Shown here piece after piece: positions 1 through 7,509 of a stretch of 14,961 nt of DNA. Positions within the stretch are counted from its first letter, which is position 1; each line of letters begins with the position of its first letter. This DNA is from Verrucolacustris sp044348085 (GTDB lineage Bacteria; Verrucomicrobiota; Verrucomicrobiia; Methylacidiphilales; Verrucolacustridaceae), in the NCBI GenBank assembly GCA_044348085.1, contig JBIKTM010000030.1, positions 1 through 14,961 on the forward strand. Reading direction: 5' to 3'. Below the pieces are notes generated by a model. That model searched no databases. It saw only the letters and a program-made list of their open reading frames with translations, and was not told where the DNA came from. Made by a program: the position numbers and the translations under genes.

Positions 1-272
1 GTCCAAAAAAGGATTTGGGTCTTGTTCCAGTCCGATTTGTAAATTCCAAGGCAGAAGTCTTTCCCCTTAATTTTAGGTAGCGGGTAATCGCCGTTATGCA
101 TGATGAAGTCACCATAACGATAAGCCCGACCCTTTAACAAATATGGCTTTGCTTTGATTCCAAAGTGTTTCAAGAAAAAGAATCGAAGTAGTTCGGGCAT
201 CATTCCTTGGGAGGGAGACAGAAAGACACTCTTACAGCAGATGGGATTCTTTTTCGCTGGAGTACGTTTCAT
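1..272 (-). CDS. Unrecognised partial ORF, N-terminal part only
   Basis: The reverse strand is open from a TAA at about 324-326 to the window edge, so the C-terminus is missing. The first ATG is at 272-270, giving about 90 visible residues. A tandem ATG pair at 203-198, preceded by AAGGA, could be the true start of a shorter product beginning MMPELLRFFF. The visible protein is basic and aromatic (for example KGRAYRYGDF and DFCLGIYKSDWNK) and shows no motif I recognise. The DNA is about 42% GC, lower than the other genes, which suggests a different origin or a poorly conserved accessory gene. A short competing plus-strand frame ends at 78-80 and could instead be the tail of an upstream gene. 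No function is proposed. Confidence 0.35.
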   Translation of the reverse strand, partial: MKRTPAKKNPICCKSVFLSPSQGMMPELLRFFFLKHFGIKAKPYLLKGRAYRYGDFIMHNGDYPLPKIKGKDFCLGIYKSDWNKTQILFW

Positions 273-285
273 GATGCGGTTAACG

Positions 286-305
286 TATGTCCTATTTGGG
301 ACATA
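286..305. promoter_or_regulatory. 20-bp inverted repeat, possible operator
   Basis: Arms TATGTCC (286-292) and GGACATA (299-305) are perfect reverse complements around a 6-base centre. The element lies 13 bases upstream of the minus-strand ATG at 272 and 65 bases upstream of the DUF4010 gene start, so it could be an operator for either gene or a small RNA hairpin. No regulator gene is adjacent. Confidence 0.35.
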
Positions 306-339
306 GCAAATAGAACTGCATATTTAATTCATAAAGTTG

Positions 340-357
340 GCCCTCAGGATAGAGGGC
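340..357 (+). other. GC-rich stem-loop just upstream of the DUF4010 gene
   Basis: GCCCTC (340-345) and GAGGGC (352-357) form a 6-bp stem around a 6-base loop. It ends 13 bases before the GTG start at 371. There is no run of T after it, so it is not a good intrinsic terminator; it could be a hairpin in the leader near the ribosome entry site. Confidence 0.3.
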
Positions 358-370
358 GTTACATTGAGAC

Positions 371-1633
371 GTGCTGGGCCTTGAACTACTTAAATCCCTG
401 TTGGTCAGCCTTTGCTTAGGGGCATTAATTGGCCTCGAGCGTCAGTGGGATGAGGAGAACTGGCATCCAAAAACTCATCTTTTGGCGGGGTTAAGAACCT
501 TCACTTTTTGGGCCTTGCTGGGGAACCTTTGCGGATATTTCACGCAAACTGTTCATCCGCTTTTCTTTCTGGCGGGGTTTATCGCGATGGGAATTTGGAT
601 CAGTCTTTTTCTTTTCTTTAAGCAGAAAAAACACGACGGGCACGGCTACACGACGGGTGCTGTCGGACTCCTGACCTATCTGATCGGGGGTTTGGTGGCT
701 TGGCACCAAGAGAAGGTAGCCTTGGTCTTGACGATGACTGTGGTGATCCTGCTGGCTCTCAAGCCTTACGTGCATCGGATGTCCCGGAAATTTAGCAAGG
801 AAGATGTTCGGATGGCTTTGCAGTTTGCCGCGATTACCGGCGTCATCTTGCCTTTGGTGCCAAATGAAAATTGGGGGCCATTTGATGCACTGAATCCTCA
901 CTCGATCTGGATGATGGTGGTACTCGTTTCCGGAGCCTCCTTTGGGGGGTACGTGGCTGTTCGGATCTTTGGCCAGAGTATGGGGATGGCTTTAACGGGG
1001 GTGCTCGGTGGAGTTGCCTCGAGCACCGCGACAACCATGGCGATGAGCCGGCAAAGCCGTTCGGAACCCTCGCTCGCCCCGGACTGCGGTTTGGCCATCG
1101 TTCTTGCGTGTACGGTAATGCTATGGCGGGTGACCTTGTTGGCCACGGCTGTCCATCCAGCAATCTTTCCTGAGCTTTTCCCGTGGATTCTTTGGATGAG
1201 TATTCCTGGGTTTCTTTTTTGTGGATGGAGGCTTTGGAGGCATGGAAAGGGACGGGGTGAGGGAGAGCAGGCCGTGTATCGGAATCCTTTAGGGTTTCGG
1301 GACTCCCTACAGTTTGGCGCGCTCTATGCCTTAATCCTGTTTGCAGTGAAGGCGTCAGATCACTATTTCGGTGGGGTCGGCCTTTCCGTGGTCAGCGCTG
1401 TTTCCGGATTGATGGATTTGGATGCGATCGCGTTGTCACTAAGTCAGATGGCAGAACAAAGGCAGTCGGTTGTTCTAGCCATACAGGGAATTCTGATTGC
1501 GACAGTCGCTAACACCTTGCTCAAGGCCGGAGTAGTGCTTGTGTATGGGGACAAGGCTTTAAGAAAAACGGTTCTGGTGGTGCTGGCGCTGACAGCCGTG
1601 ATGGGGACTGGGGCGGCCTTTTGGTTGAAGTAG
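371..1633 (+). CDS. MgtC/SapB family, DUF4010 domain membrane protein
   Basis: A 420-residue polytopic inner-membrane protein. Residues about 5-135 form an MgtC/SapB-type domain, with the opening LLKSLLVSLCLGALIGLER and a GLRTFTFWALLG segment matching the family's GLRTF signature. Residues about 145-415 match DUF4010: a VRMALQFAAITGVILPLVP stretch, then NPHSIWMMVVLVSG, then GVLGGVASSTATTMAMSR. The start is GTG; an in-frame TGA at 365-367 lies just upstream and rules out a longer N-terminus, although no strong ribosome binding site is visible. Family members are inferred membrane proteins of uncertain role; the link to magnesium stress comes from MgtC itself and does not necessarily apply to DUF4010 fusions. 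It is convergent with the 1680-2216 gene. The family call is secure and the function is unknown. Confidence 0.88.
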   Translation: MLGLELLKSLLVSLCLGALIGLERQWDEENWHPKTHLLAGLRTFTFWALLGNLCGYFTQTVHPLFFLAGFIAMGIWISLFLFFKQKKHDGHGYTTGAVGLLTYLIGGLVAWHQEKVALVLTMTVVILLALKPYVHRMSRKFSKEDVRMALQFAAITGVILPLVPNENWGPFDALNPHSIWMMVVLVSGASFGGYVAVRIFGQSMGMALTGVLGGVASSTATTMAMSRQSRSEPSLAPDCGLAIVLACTVMLWRVTLLATAVHPAIFPELFPWILWMSIPGFLFCGWRLWRHGKGRGEGEQAVYRNPLGFRDSLQFGALYALILFAVKASDHYFGGVGLSVVSAVSGLMDLDAIALSLSQMAEQRQSVVLAIQGILIATVANTLLKAGVVLVYGDKALRKTVLVVLALTAVMGTGAAFWLK

Positions 1634-1644
1634 TTCAGCACGGT

Positions 1645-1659
1645 CTGTTGGCGCAACGG
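1645..1659 (+). terminator. Weak stem-loop between convergent genes
   Basis: CTGTTG (1645-1650) can pair with CAACGG (1654-1659), including one G-U pair, across a 3-base loop, 11 bases after the DUF4010 stop. No T-tract follows. It is the only hairpin I see in the 46-base convergent gap, so a terminator role is only possible. Confidence 0.2.
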
Positions 1660-1679
1660 AGCCTAACGGTGTGGGTATC

Positions 1680-2216
1680 TTAAGAGGTTTGAATCTCGAT
1701 CGGCATCTTGCTCAATCCACGGTAGATCTTGCCCAAGCGGTGGACTGGCCACCATCGGTACAGATAAATGTCGAGGGGGCGCCACATGGCGACCCATCCT
1801 ATAATAATAAGTCCTTCGCGGAGGATGGGGAGGAAGCGACCGGTTTCTGGATCCATCGTCTGTGCGATCGTGACACAAAGTCCTAAAAATAGGGTGGCAA
1901 TGGCTAGATTGATCCAGCCGTAGTGCAGGAGTTGCTTTAACTCGCGGCGGTTCATTTCTGCACGATAGGCGAAATAGTTTCGGATCGACTCGGAAAGGAT
2001 TTGTACAGTGTCGGCACGATCCGTCCCTTGGCCGATATGAACAATTAGTTTGTAGGGTTTGCGAGAAGAGTGCTCCTTGGCCCAGCTAATGATGAACTCT
2101 TCAGCTTCGCGATCTAGGTCCCGCTCACGAAAGGGGGATGGATCCATCGAGTTAAAGATCTGCTGGAGTGTTTGGACTTTGACCTCAATCAGCTGATATT
2201 CGGGTTCCACGGGCAT
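1680..2216 (-). CDS. Conserved small membrane protein of unknown function
   Basis: A 178-residue protein taken from the ATG at 2216-2214 (MPVEPEYQLIEVKVQ). An upstream TTG at 2279 would add 21 low-complexity, proline-rich residues and is less likely. Residues about 1-85 are soluble and charged, with a DPSPFRERDLDREAEEF segment followed by a KLIVHIGQG strand. Then comes SIRNYFAYRAEMNRRELKQLL, a membrane helix (about INLAIATLFLGLCVTIA), a second helix (REGLIIIGWVAMWRPL), and a tail rich in aromatic and basic residues (YRWWPVHRLGKIYRGLSKMP). I recall similar hypothetical proteins in diverse bacteria but know no function. It follows hemB on the same strand after 98 bases and may share its transcript. 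No clear Shine-Dalgarno precedes the ATG. Confidence 0.72.
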   Translation of the reverse strand: MPVEPEYQLIEVKVQTLQQIFNSMDPSPFRERDLDREAEEFIISWAKEHSSRKPYKLIVHIGQGTDRADTVQILSESIRNYFAYRAEMNRRELKQLLHYGWINLAIATLFLGLCVTIAQTMDPETGRFLPILREGLIIIGWVAMWRPLDIYLYRWWPVHRLGKIYRGLSKMPIEIQTS

Positions 2217-2298
2217 AGGATTATTGTAAGGCGGACGATCAGGAAGGAAAGAACGGGGAGGGGATAGTGGAAGGCGCAAGGCAAGGGGCGGTTAACGG

Positions 2299-2313
2299 CA
2301 ACACCGCGTGTTG
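2299..2313 (-). terminator. Perfect stem-loop right after hemB stop; weak terminator candidate
   Basis: CAACAC (2299-2304) and GTGTTG (2308-2313) form a perfect 6-bp stem with a 3-base loop. It starts one base past the hemB TGA on the minus strand. The following bases (CCGTTAACCG) are not a T-tract, so it may be a processing or stability element, or a partial attenuator before the small membrane protein gene. Confidence 0.3.
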
Positions 2314-2314
2314 G

Positions 2315-3310
2315 TCACATATCCTTGGCGAAATAAGTGAAAATCAGATCGGCGCCAGCTCGGCGGATGGAGAGCAAGGACTCATCTCTGGCTTTCCGTA
2401 GATCGCCCCAGCCTTTCAGCGCTGCGGCGTGAATCTGGGAAAACTCGCCTGAGACCTGATAGGCAGCGAGGGGAAGTCGGGTGTTCTCTCGAAGATCACG
2501 AACGATATCGAGGTAAGGGCCGGCTGGTTTTACCATCAGCACATCAGCGCCCTCTTTTTCATCTAGTAGTGCATCCTTTAGAATGGCTCTGCGGTTGGAA
2601 GGATCTGCCTGATAGCCACGCTTATCGAGTGAATGGGTTCCAGCAGATTGGGCGCTCCCAACCGCATCGCGAAAAGGTCCGTAAAGGGAGGAGGCAAACT
2701 TAGCGGCATACGAAAGAATCCCGGTTTCGGTGAACCCTGCTTTGTCGAGGGCTCCGCGAATGTATCCGATCCGACCATCCATCATGTCGGAGGGTGCGAC
2801 AAAATCGGCACCTGCATCAGCTAAAAGGACAGCCTGTTTCATTAAGAGGCGAACGGTTGAATCGTTGTCGACATCGTTGCCAGAACGATTCAAGAGGCCG
2901 TCGTGTCCATGGGAGGTGTAAGGGTCGAGGGCGACGTCCGCAAAAACAGGAAACTCCGGAAGCTCCTTCTTTATGGTTCGGATAGCGTGATAGATCAGCC
3001 CTTTCGGATTGAGGGCTTCCTTGGCGTTGGGGGTGCGTAGTCTTTGGGGAATACATGGGAAGATGGCGATTCCCCCGACACCGCGACGAGCAAGTCGGTG
3101 TGCCTCCCGAACAAGGGCAGGGATGGGAAAGCGGAAATGACCGGGAAGGCTGGGAATAGACTCCGGCTTGCCCTGACCATCTATAACGAAAAGCGGGGCG
3201 ACAAGATGAGAAGGAGACACAGCAGTTTCAGAGAAAAGCCTGCGGATTCCGGAAGTCCTACGGAGACGTCGGGAACGGATGCGTATATTGAGTGCCTTTT
3301 CTTTCTTCAC
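2315..3310 (-). CDS. hemB: Delta-aminolevulinic acid dehydratase (porphobilinogen synthase)
   Basis: Cytosolic enzyme that condenses two 5-aminolevulinate molecules into porphobilinogen in heme and siroheme synthesis. At 331 residues it is normal length. The N-terminus carries the family's RxRRLR...RRLFSET...PLFV layout. The two Schiff-base lysines are K204 (YAAKFASSLYGPFRDA) and K261 (VLMVKPAGPYLD). The metal segment at 125-138 reads DVALDPYTSHGHDG. The cysteines of zinc-dependent enzymes are replaced by Ala/Asp, the arrangement of the zinc-independent, magnesium-stimulated class such as Pseudomonas HemB. The start is GTG, with AGGA about 10 bases upstream. It lies 41 bases downstream of the GAP-like gene and is probably co-transcribed with it. 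The other heme genes of the window are on the opposite strand about 7 kb away. Confidence 0.96.
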   Translation of the reverse strand: MKKEKALNIRIRSRRLRRTSGIRRLFSETAVSPSHLVAPLFVIDGQGKPESIPSLPGHFRFPIPALVREAHRLARRGVGGIAIFPCIPQRLRTPNAKEALNPKGLIYHAIRTIKKELPEFPVFADVALDPYTSHGHDGLLNRSGNDVDNDSTVRLLMKQAVLLADAGADFVAPSDMMDGRIGYIRGALDKAGFTETGILSYAAKFASSLYGPFRDAVGSAQSAGTHSLDKRGYQADPSNRRAILKDALLDEKEGADVLMVKPAGPYLDIVRDLRENTRLPLAAYQVSGEFSQIHAAALKGWGDLRKARDESLLSIRRAGADLIFTYFAKDM

Positions 3311-3351
3311 GGAACGAGAATCCTACTAAAGAAATCTGCCCGAAGCGAGAA

Positions 3352-4104
3352 TCAGCGGGGCAGGGATGTCAGGGCGTCTTTCCAGAGAATGAACGCAAAA
3401 GCAAAGCAGATCAGTGCGGCGATCCAGCGTCCATTCTTCTCAAGAAAGTCGGAACACTTCTGCTTGATGGTTGGACCAGCCTCGGGTCGGAAGATGGCTA
3501 GAAGAAGAGGTACAATCGCAGGCAAGAGGGATAGGAAGCTAAAAAGGGCAAAGGCGGAAACTTTGGCCAGATTGCCACTCGCCCGGGTGATTTGATGCCC
3601 AACGGTGATGGCAAGAATCGAAGTTTTGGGGTGAAGACCGGTGGTGAAGAGGCCGATCAGGAAAGTACTCGAAATATAGTGAATGCCGATGGGGGGCTCG
3701 GAGTTTGTGTTCAGGGAAGGAAAAAAGGCGAGAAACTTCGCCTTGAGTCCTGTAGGGGATGATTCGTGCTTTGGTTTGCGGTCATCCTTTCCGGTCAAGA
3801 ACTGCCAGGTCCGGTAGATACCCACCCAAAGGAGAGCCGTACCGATGCTCGCCCGTACGGCAAAGTGGATCCATGAGGGATGGTCTACACCTGGAGTCGG
3901 GTTCGGAGTGATCCAAAGACCAATCCCAATGGCAAAAAAGAGGCCGATCGAAGAGCCGAGAAAGAAAACGATGGAATTGAGGCGGGCACGGGATTTATGA
4001 GCTGCCATGACAAGAGCCAGAATAAATACCTCCGGACTGAGCAACACCACCATGCCCAAGGAAAAGGCGGTCGTGAGGGCTTGGTGAAGCGAGGAGAAGT
4101 CCAT
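3352..4104 (-). CDS. GAP/LysE-superfamily-like polytopic membrane protein
   Basis: A 250-residue, very hydrophobic protein with about six predicted membrane helices. An N-terminal segment with a conserved-looking LLSPEVF is followed by a KSRARLNSIVFFLGSSIGL segment. Then come a helix near 80-100, a charged cytoplasmic loop (about 103-130, GKDDRKPKHESS), and paired helices in the C-terminal half. This plan (helix, SP motif, small basic loop, FLG helix) resembles the GAP/Sap (sulfolipid-addressing-like) and LysE transporter superfamily, whose members export small molecules or have unknown roles. The ATG at 4104 has no evident Shine-Dalgarno. It is first in a minus-strand set with hemB and is divergent from cysS. 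The family assignment is moderate; no substrate can be given. Another LysE-like permease family is the main alternative. Confidence 0.65.
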   Translation of the reverse strand: MDFSSLHQALTTAFSLGMVVLLSPEVFILALVMAAHKSRARLNSIVFFLGSSIGLFFAIGIGLWITPNPTPGVDHPSWIHFAVRASIGTALLWVGIYRTWQFLTGKDDRKPKHESSPTGLKAKFLAFFPSLNTNSEPPIGIHYISSTFLIGLFTTGLHPKTSILAITVGHQITRASGNLAKVSAFALFSFLSLLPAIVPLLLAIFRPEAGPTIKQKCSDFLEKNGRWIAALICFAFAFILWKDALTSLPR

Positions 4105-4220
4105 ATCGATGAGCGTAGCTGAGTTAGGTTTGTGGATTCAACCCATCCCTAAAACGGACCATGATCGATTCGGGTAGAGAAATGATTTAAGTTTTGTCCT
4201 CAACTGGCTAGAATCTGCGG
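4105..4220. promoter_or_regulatory. Divergent intergenic promoter region
   Basis: This 116-base gap separates the minus-strand hemB set from cysS and must hold outward promoters unless both are read from afar. On the plus strand TAGAAT (4209-4214) matches the -10 consensus at 5 of 6 positions, and TTTAAG (4186-4191) is a weak -35 at 17-base spacing. The -10 ends only 6 bases before the cysS ATG, so transcription would start at or near the ATG. No convincing minus-strand promoter was found by eye. Confidence 0.35.
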
Positions 4221-5624
4221 ATGGAAGAAGTCAGGCTTTTTGATACAGCGAGTCGATCGGTAAAGCCTCTTTCGGCATCCGACGGAAAGTCGCTGAAGTT
4301 CTATGCCTGCGGGCCGACGGTGTATGGCCCCGCCCATATTGGCAATTTCCGGACCTTTGTTGCCCAAGATCTGTTGGTCCGGGTTTGGCAGGAGGCTGGT
4401 GGGAAGGTTCAGCACGTGCGCAATCTGACTGATGTCGACGACAAGACGATCCGTGGGGCGCGGGAAGCTAAGCAGAAGCTGGGAGATTTTACCCAAGGAT
4501 GGACTGACCGTTTTTGGAAGGATGGGCAGGCCCTTGGGTTACAGAAGCCAACCAAGGAACCTCGTGCCACGGAGTTTATCCCCAAACAGATTTCCCTGGT
4601 TGAGAAACTGATTCAGGGAGGACATGCCTACGAGGCGGGAGGTTCGGTCTATTTCCGGGTCAAATCCTTTGCTTCTTACGGGAAGCTATCCCATCTGGAT
4701 GAACGTGAAGTTAAAGAGGGGGCTTCAGGTCGGGCGGATGCGGATGAGTATGCCCGGGAACAGGCGGCCGACTTTGTTTTATGGAAGGCCTACAAAGAAG
4801 AGGATGGAGACGTCTTCTGGGAAAGTCCTTGGGGAAAGGGTCGACCAGGATGGCATCTGGAGTGTAGTGCGATGGCAATGGAGATTCTTGGGGAGACGAT
4901 CGATCTTCACGGCGGTGGAGCCGACCTGATTTTTCCTCATCACGAGAACGAGATTGCCCAAAGCGAAGCGGCTACCGGTAAGGCTTTTGTCCGTCACTGG
5001 TTTCATGTTTCCCATCTTTTGGTGGAAAACCGGAAGATGAGTAAAAGTCTGGGAAATCTCTATACTCTGGATGACGTGACGTCTCGGGGATGGGACTCCT
5101 CGGATCTTCGGTTGGTGCTGCTTTCCGGTCACTATCGCCAACCCTTGAACTTTTCTTGGGACACGATGAGTGCGGTTCATCACGGCAGGGAAAGGTTGGG
5201 AAGATTGCGCATTTGGTTGGAGGAAAGTTCCAAAGGAGATAAGGGGAGGGGCTGGGGCTCCTTTCAGTCGGCTTGGGATGCTTTGAGGGAAGACTTAGAG
5301 ACGCCCAAGGCCCTGGGGGCGATGTACACGGCAGTGGGGGAACTTGAGCAGAAGCGAAAAACGGGTCTCAGCCCTGAAGAGGCTGGCAAGGAGCTGGCGG
5401 GATTGGATCGGATTCTTTCTGTTTTTGGGGTGGAACCAGCTTTTGAGAAAGTCGCAGAAGCACCCGATGAAATCAGGAAAATGGGGGAAGCTCGTGAGGC
5501 GGCCCGCAAAGCCAAGGATTGGAAAGAGTCGGATCGGTTACGGGATGAGTTGGCCAAGCACGGGTGGGAGGTGAGGGATGCGGCGGGCAGTTGGCGGCTG
5601 GTGCGGAAGCTGGGAACTCTCTAG
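4221..5624 (+). CDS. cysS: Cysteinyl-tRNA synthetase
   Basis: Class I aminoacyl-tRNA synthetase that charges tRNA-Cys; cytosolic. At 467 residues it is full length. The HIGH-type motif is AHIGN (38-42) and the KMSKS motif is intact at 272-276. The zinc ligands that select cysteine are C30 (FYACGPTVYG), C215 (WHLECSAMAM), H240 and E244 (FPHHENE), spaced as in the E. coli enzyme. The C-terminal helical and anticodon-binding part continues to a normal end (KDWKESDRLRDELAKHGW). No Shine-Dalgarno is seen before the ATG, and a -10-like TAGAAT lies 6 bases upstream, which suggests leaderless translation. thrS follows after 9 bases, so the two synthetases are almost certainly one transcript. Confidence 0.97.
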   Translation: MEEVRLFDTASRSVKPLSASDGKSLKFYACGPTVYGPAHIGNFRTFVAQDLLVRVWQEAGGKVQHVRNLTDVDDKTIRGAREAKQKLGDFTQGWTDRFWKDGQALGLQKPTKEPRATEFIPKQISLVEKLIQGGHAYEAGGSVYFRVKSFASYGKLSHLDEREVKEGASGRADADEYAREQAADFVLWKAYKEEDGDVFWESPWGKGRPGWHLECSAMAMEILGETIDLHGGGADLIFPHHENEIAQSEAATGKAFVRHWFHVSHLLVENRKMSKSLGNLYTLDDVTSRGWDSSDLRLVLLSGHYRQPLNFSWDTMSAVHHGRERLGRLRIWLEESSKGDKGRGWGSFQSAWDALREDLETPKALGAMYTAVGELEQKRKTGLSPEEAGKELAGLDRILSVFGVEPAFEKVAEAPDEIRKMGEAREAARKAKDWKESDRLRDELAKHGWEVRDAAGSWRLVRKLGTL

Positions 5625-5633
5625 GTTCTAGCG

Positions 5634-7442
5634 ATGGCCATGACCCCACTTGAGGAGCTGAGACATTCGACCGCGCACGTATTGGCGACGGCGGTAATTC
5701 GCCTATGGCCGGATGCCTTGCTGGATATTGGTCCTCCGACAGATGCCGGATTCTATTACGACTTTGATTTGTCTCACCGCTTTAGTGATGAGGATTTTGC
5801 AAAAATCGAAGCGGAGATGAAAAAGGTGGTGAAGGAGAATCAACCGTTCACCCGCAAGGAAGTGAGTCGGGCCGAGGCGAAGTCATTCTTTGAAGGGAAG
5901 AAACAGAGCTACAAGATCGGCCGCTTGGAAGATATACCGGAGGGGGAGGCGATCTCTTTTTATACAAATGGTGAGTTTACCGACCTGTGTGCTGGCACGC
6001 ACGTGAAGAGCACGGGGGAGATTAAGGCGTTTAAGTTGCTGCGGTTGGCTGGGGCTTATCATCGGGGAGACGAGAAGAATAAGATGCTGCAGCGAATCTA
6101 TGGGACAGCGTTCCCAAGCAAGGAGGAGCTGGAGGCCAGTTTAAAGGCGCAGGAGGAGGCCCTCCAACGTGACCATCGAAAGCTGGGCAAGGAGTTGGAT
6201 CTGTTCCTGATCGATGACGAGGTGGGTCAGGGACTCGTGATGTGGACTCCCAACGGGGCAATTGTCCGGCATGAGATGCAGAAGTTCCTTTTGGAGGAGT
6301 TGGGGAAGCGTGGATACGAACAGGTCTTTACCCCGCACATCGGTAGACTTGGGCTTTACCGCACCTCTGGGCATTTTCCGTACTATCAGGAGTCTCAGTA
6401 CCCTCCGATCATTGACCGGGAGACGATGGAAAAGCTCTCCAAGGAGGGTTGTTCATGTGCTGAGCTAAGTAACAAGATCGGGAAGGGCGAGATTGAGGGA
6501 TATCTGCTCAAGCCGATGAACTGCCCGATGCATATTCGGATTTATGCGTCTCGCCCGAGGTCATATCGGGATCTGCCTGTTCGTTTGGCCGAGTTTGGAA
6601 CTGTGTATCGTTGGGAACAGTCGGGTGAACTCAATGGGATGACTCGGGTGCGTGGCTTTACTCAAGACGATGCCCACTTATTTTGCACCGAGGAACAGGT
6701 CGCGAAGGAGGTGGAAGGATGTTTGGAGATGGTACGTCTTGTTTTAGATACCCTAGGCATTGGCGATTTCAGGGTTCGGGTAGGCCTACGAGATCCTGCC
6801 TCAGATAAATATGTTGGATCGAAAGAAGGTTGGGACAAAGCGGAGAAAGCGGTGAAGGAGGCGGCAAAGAAGCTTGGTGTACAGACGAGTGAAGAGCCTG
6901 GGGAGGCTGCTTTTTACGGACCCAAAATCGATTTTGTGGTGAAGGATGTGATTGGGAGGAAGTGGCAGTTGGGAACCGTTCAGGTCGACTACAATCTGCC
7001 TGAGCGCTTTGATTTGACCTACACTGGTTCCGACAATCAGAAGCATCGCCCTGTGATGATTCATCGTGCGCCTTTTGGTTCCCTCGAGCGTTTTACTGGG
7101 GTTCTGATCGAGCATTATCGCGGAGCCTTTCCTGTGTGGCTTGCTCCTGAGCAGGCTCGTTTTCTGCCCGTAAATGATCAGATGCTTCCTTATGCAGAGA
7201 AGTGCGCCGAGGAGTTCAAGGCCGCAGGGTTAAGAGTCTCGGTCGATAAGAAGGGGGATAAATTGGGAGGTCAGATTCGCAGAGGTCAGTTGGAGAAAGT
7301 TCCGTTTCTGTTGGTTTGCGGAAACAGGGAGGCTGAGGCAGGTCAGGTTGCGGTTCGGAGTCGGGAAAAGGGGGATGAGGGCGCTCAAGCTACAGCGGAC
7401 GTTAAAGAGCGCATTTTGCAACTAGCAAGAACACGTCGCTAA
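5634..7442 (+). CDS. thrS: Threonyl-tRNA synthetase lacking the TGS domain
   Basis: Class II synthetase that charges tRNA-Thr. At 602 residues it is about 40 shorter than E. coli ThrS because it starts directly in the N2 editing domain: the editing motif HSTAH is at 11-15, with C119 and H123 in CAGTH. The ~60-residue N-terminal TGS domain is absent, and the preceding cysS stop leaves no room for it. The catalytic core has the zinc ligands C297 (MNCPMH), H348 (TQDDAHLF) and H477 (VMIHRAP). A small insertion with a GCSCAEL segment lies at about 271-277, before the MNC motif. The anticodon-binding domain occupies about 500-602. An alternative ATG is at residue 3. It is 9 bases downstream of cysS. 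Confidence 0.97.
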   Translation: MAMTPLEELRHSTAHVLATAVIRLWPDALLDIGPPTDAGFYYDFDLSHRFSDEDFAKIEAEMKKVVKENQPFTRKEVSRAEAKSFFEGKKQSYKIGRLEDIPEGEAISFYTNGEFTDLCAGTHVKSTGEIKAFKLLRLAGAYHRGDEKNKMLQRIYGTAFPSKEELEASLKAQEEALQRDHRKLGKELDLFLIDDEVGQGLVMWTPNGAIVRHEMQKFLLEELGKRGYEQVFTPHIGRLGLYRTSGHFPYYQESQYPPIIDRETMEKLSKEGCSCAELSNKIGKGEIEGYLLKPMNCPMHIRIYASRPRSYRDLPVRLAEFGTVYRWEQSGELNGMTRVRGFTQDDAHLFCTEEQVAKEVEGCLEMVRLVLDTLGIGDFRVRVGLRDPASDKYVGSKEGWDKAEKAVKEAAKKLGVQTSEEPGEAAFYGPKIDFVVKDVIGRKWQLGTVQVDYNLPERFDLTYTGSDNQKHRPVMIHRAPFGSLERFTGVLIEHYRGAFPVWLAPEQARFLPVNDQMLPYAEKCAEEFKAAGLRVSVDKKGDKLGGQIRRGQLEKVPFLLVCGNREAEAGQVAVRSREKGDEGAQATADVKERILQLARTRR

Positions 7443-7509
7443 AGTTGTATACCTTAAATAACAAAGGGGTGGCGCGAGCTTGAGGGTGGGGTATAGTTGT
7501 GAAACTTAA

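Noticed and set aside
207..419. Plus-strand open frame across the left edge and into the DUF4010 gene
   Set aside because: It overlaps the well-supported GTG-started DUF4010 gene, crosses both inverted repeats, and its translation shows no family features.
3044..3595. 183-codon plus-strand frame opposite hemB and the GAP-like gene
   Set aside because: It is antisense to two confident genes and the product is a low-complexity basic sequence, typical of an antisense shadow.
7448..7495. TATACC ... GGTATA inverted pair in the thrS-kamA gap
   Set aside because: Six pairs around a 36-base loop with mismatched flanks and no T-tract; not a credible terminator. TATAGT at 7492-7497 also lacks a -35, so no promoter is called.
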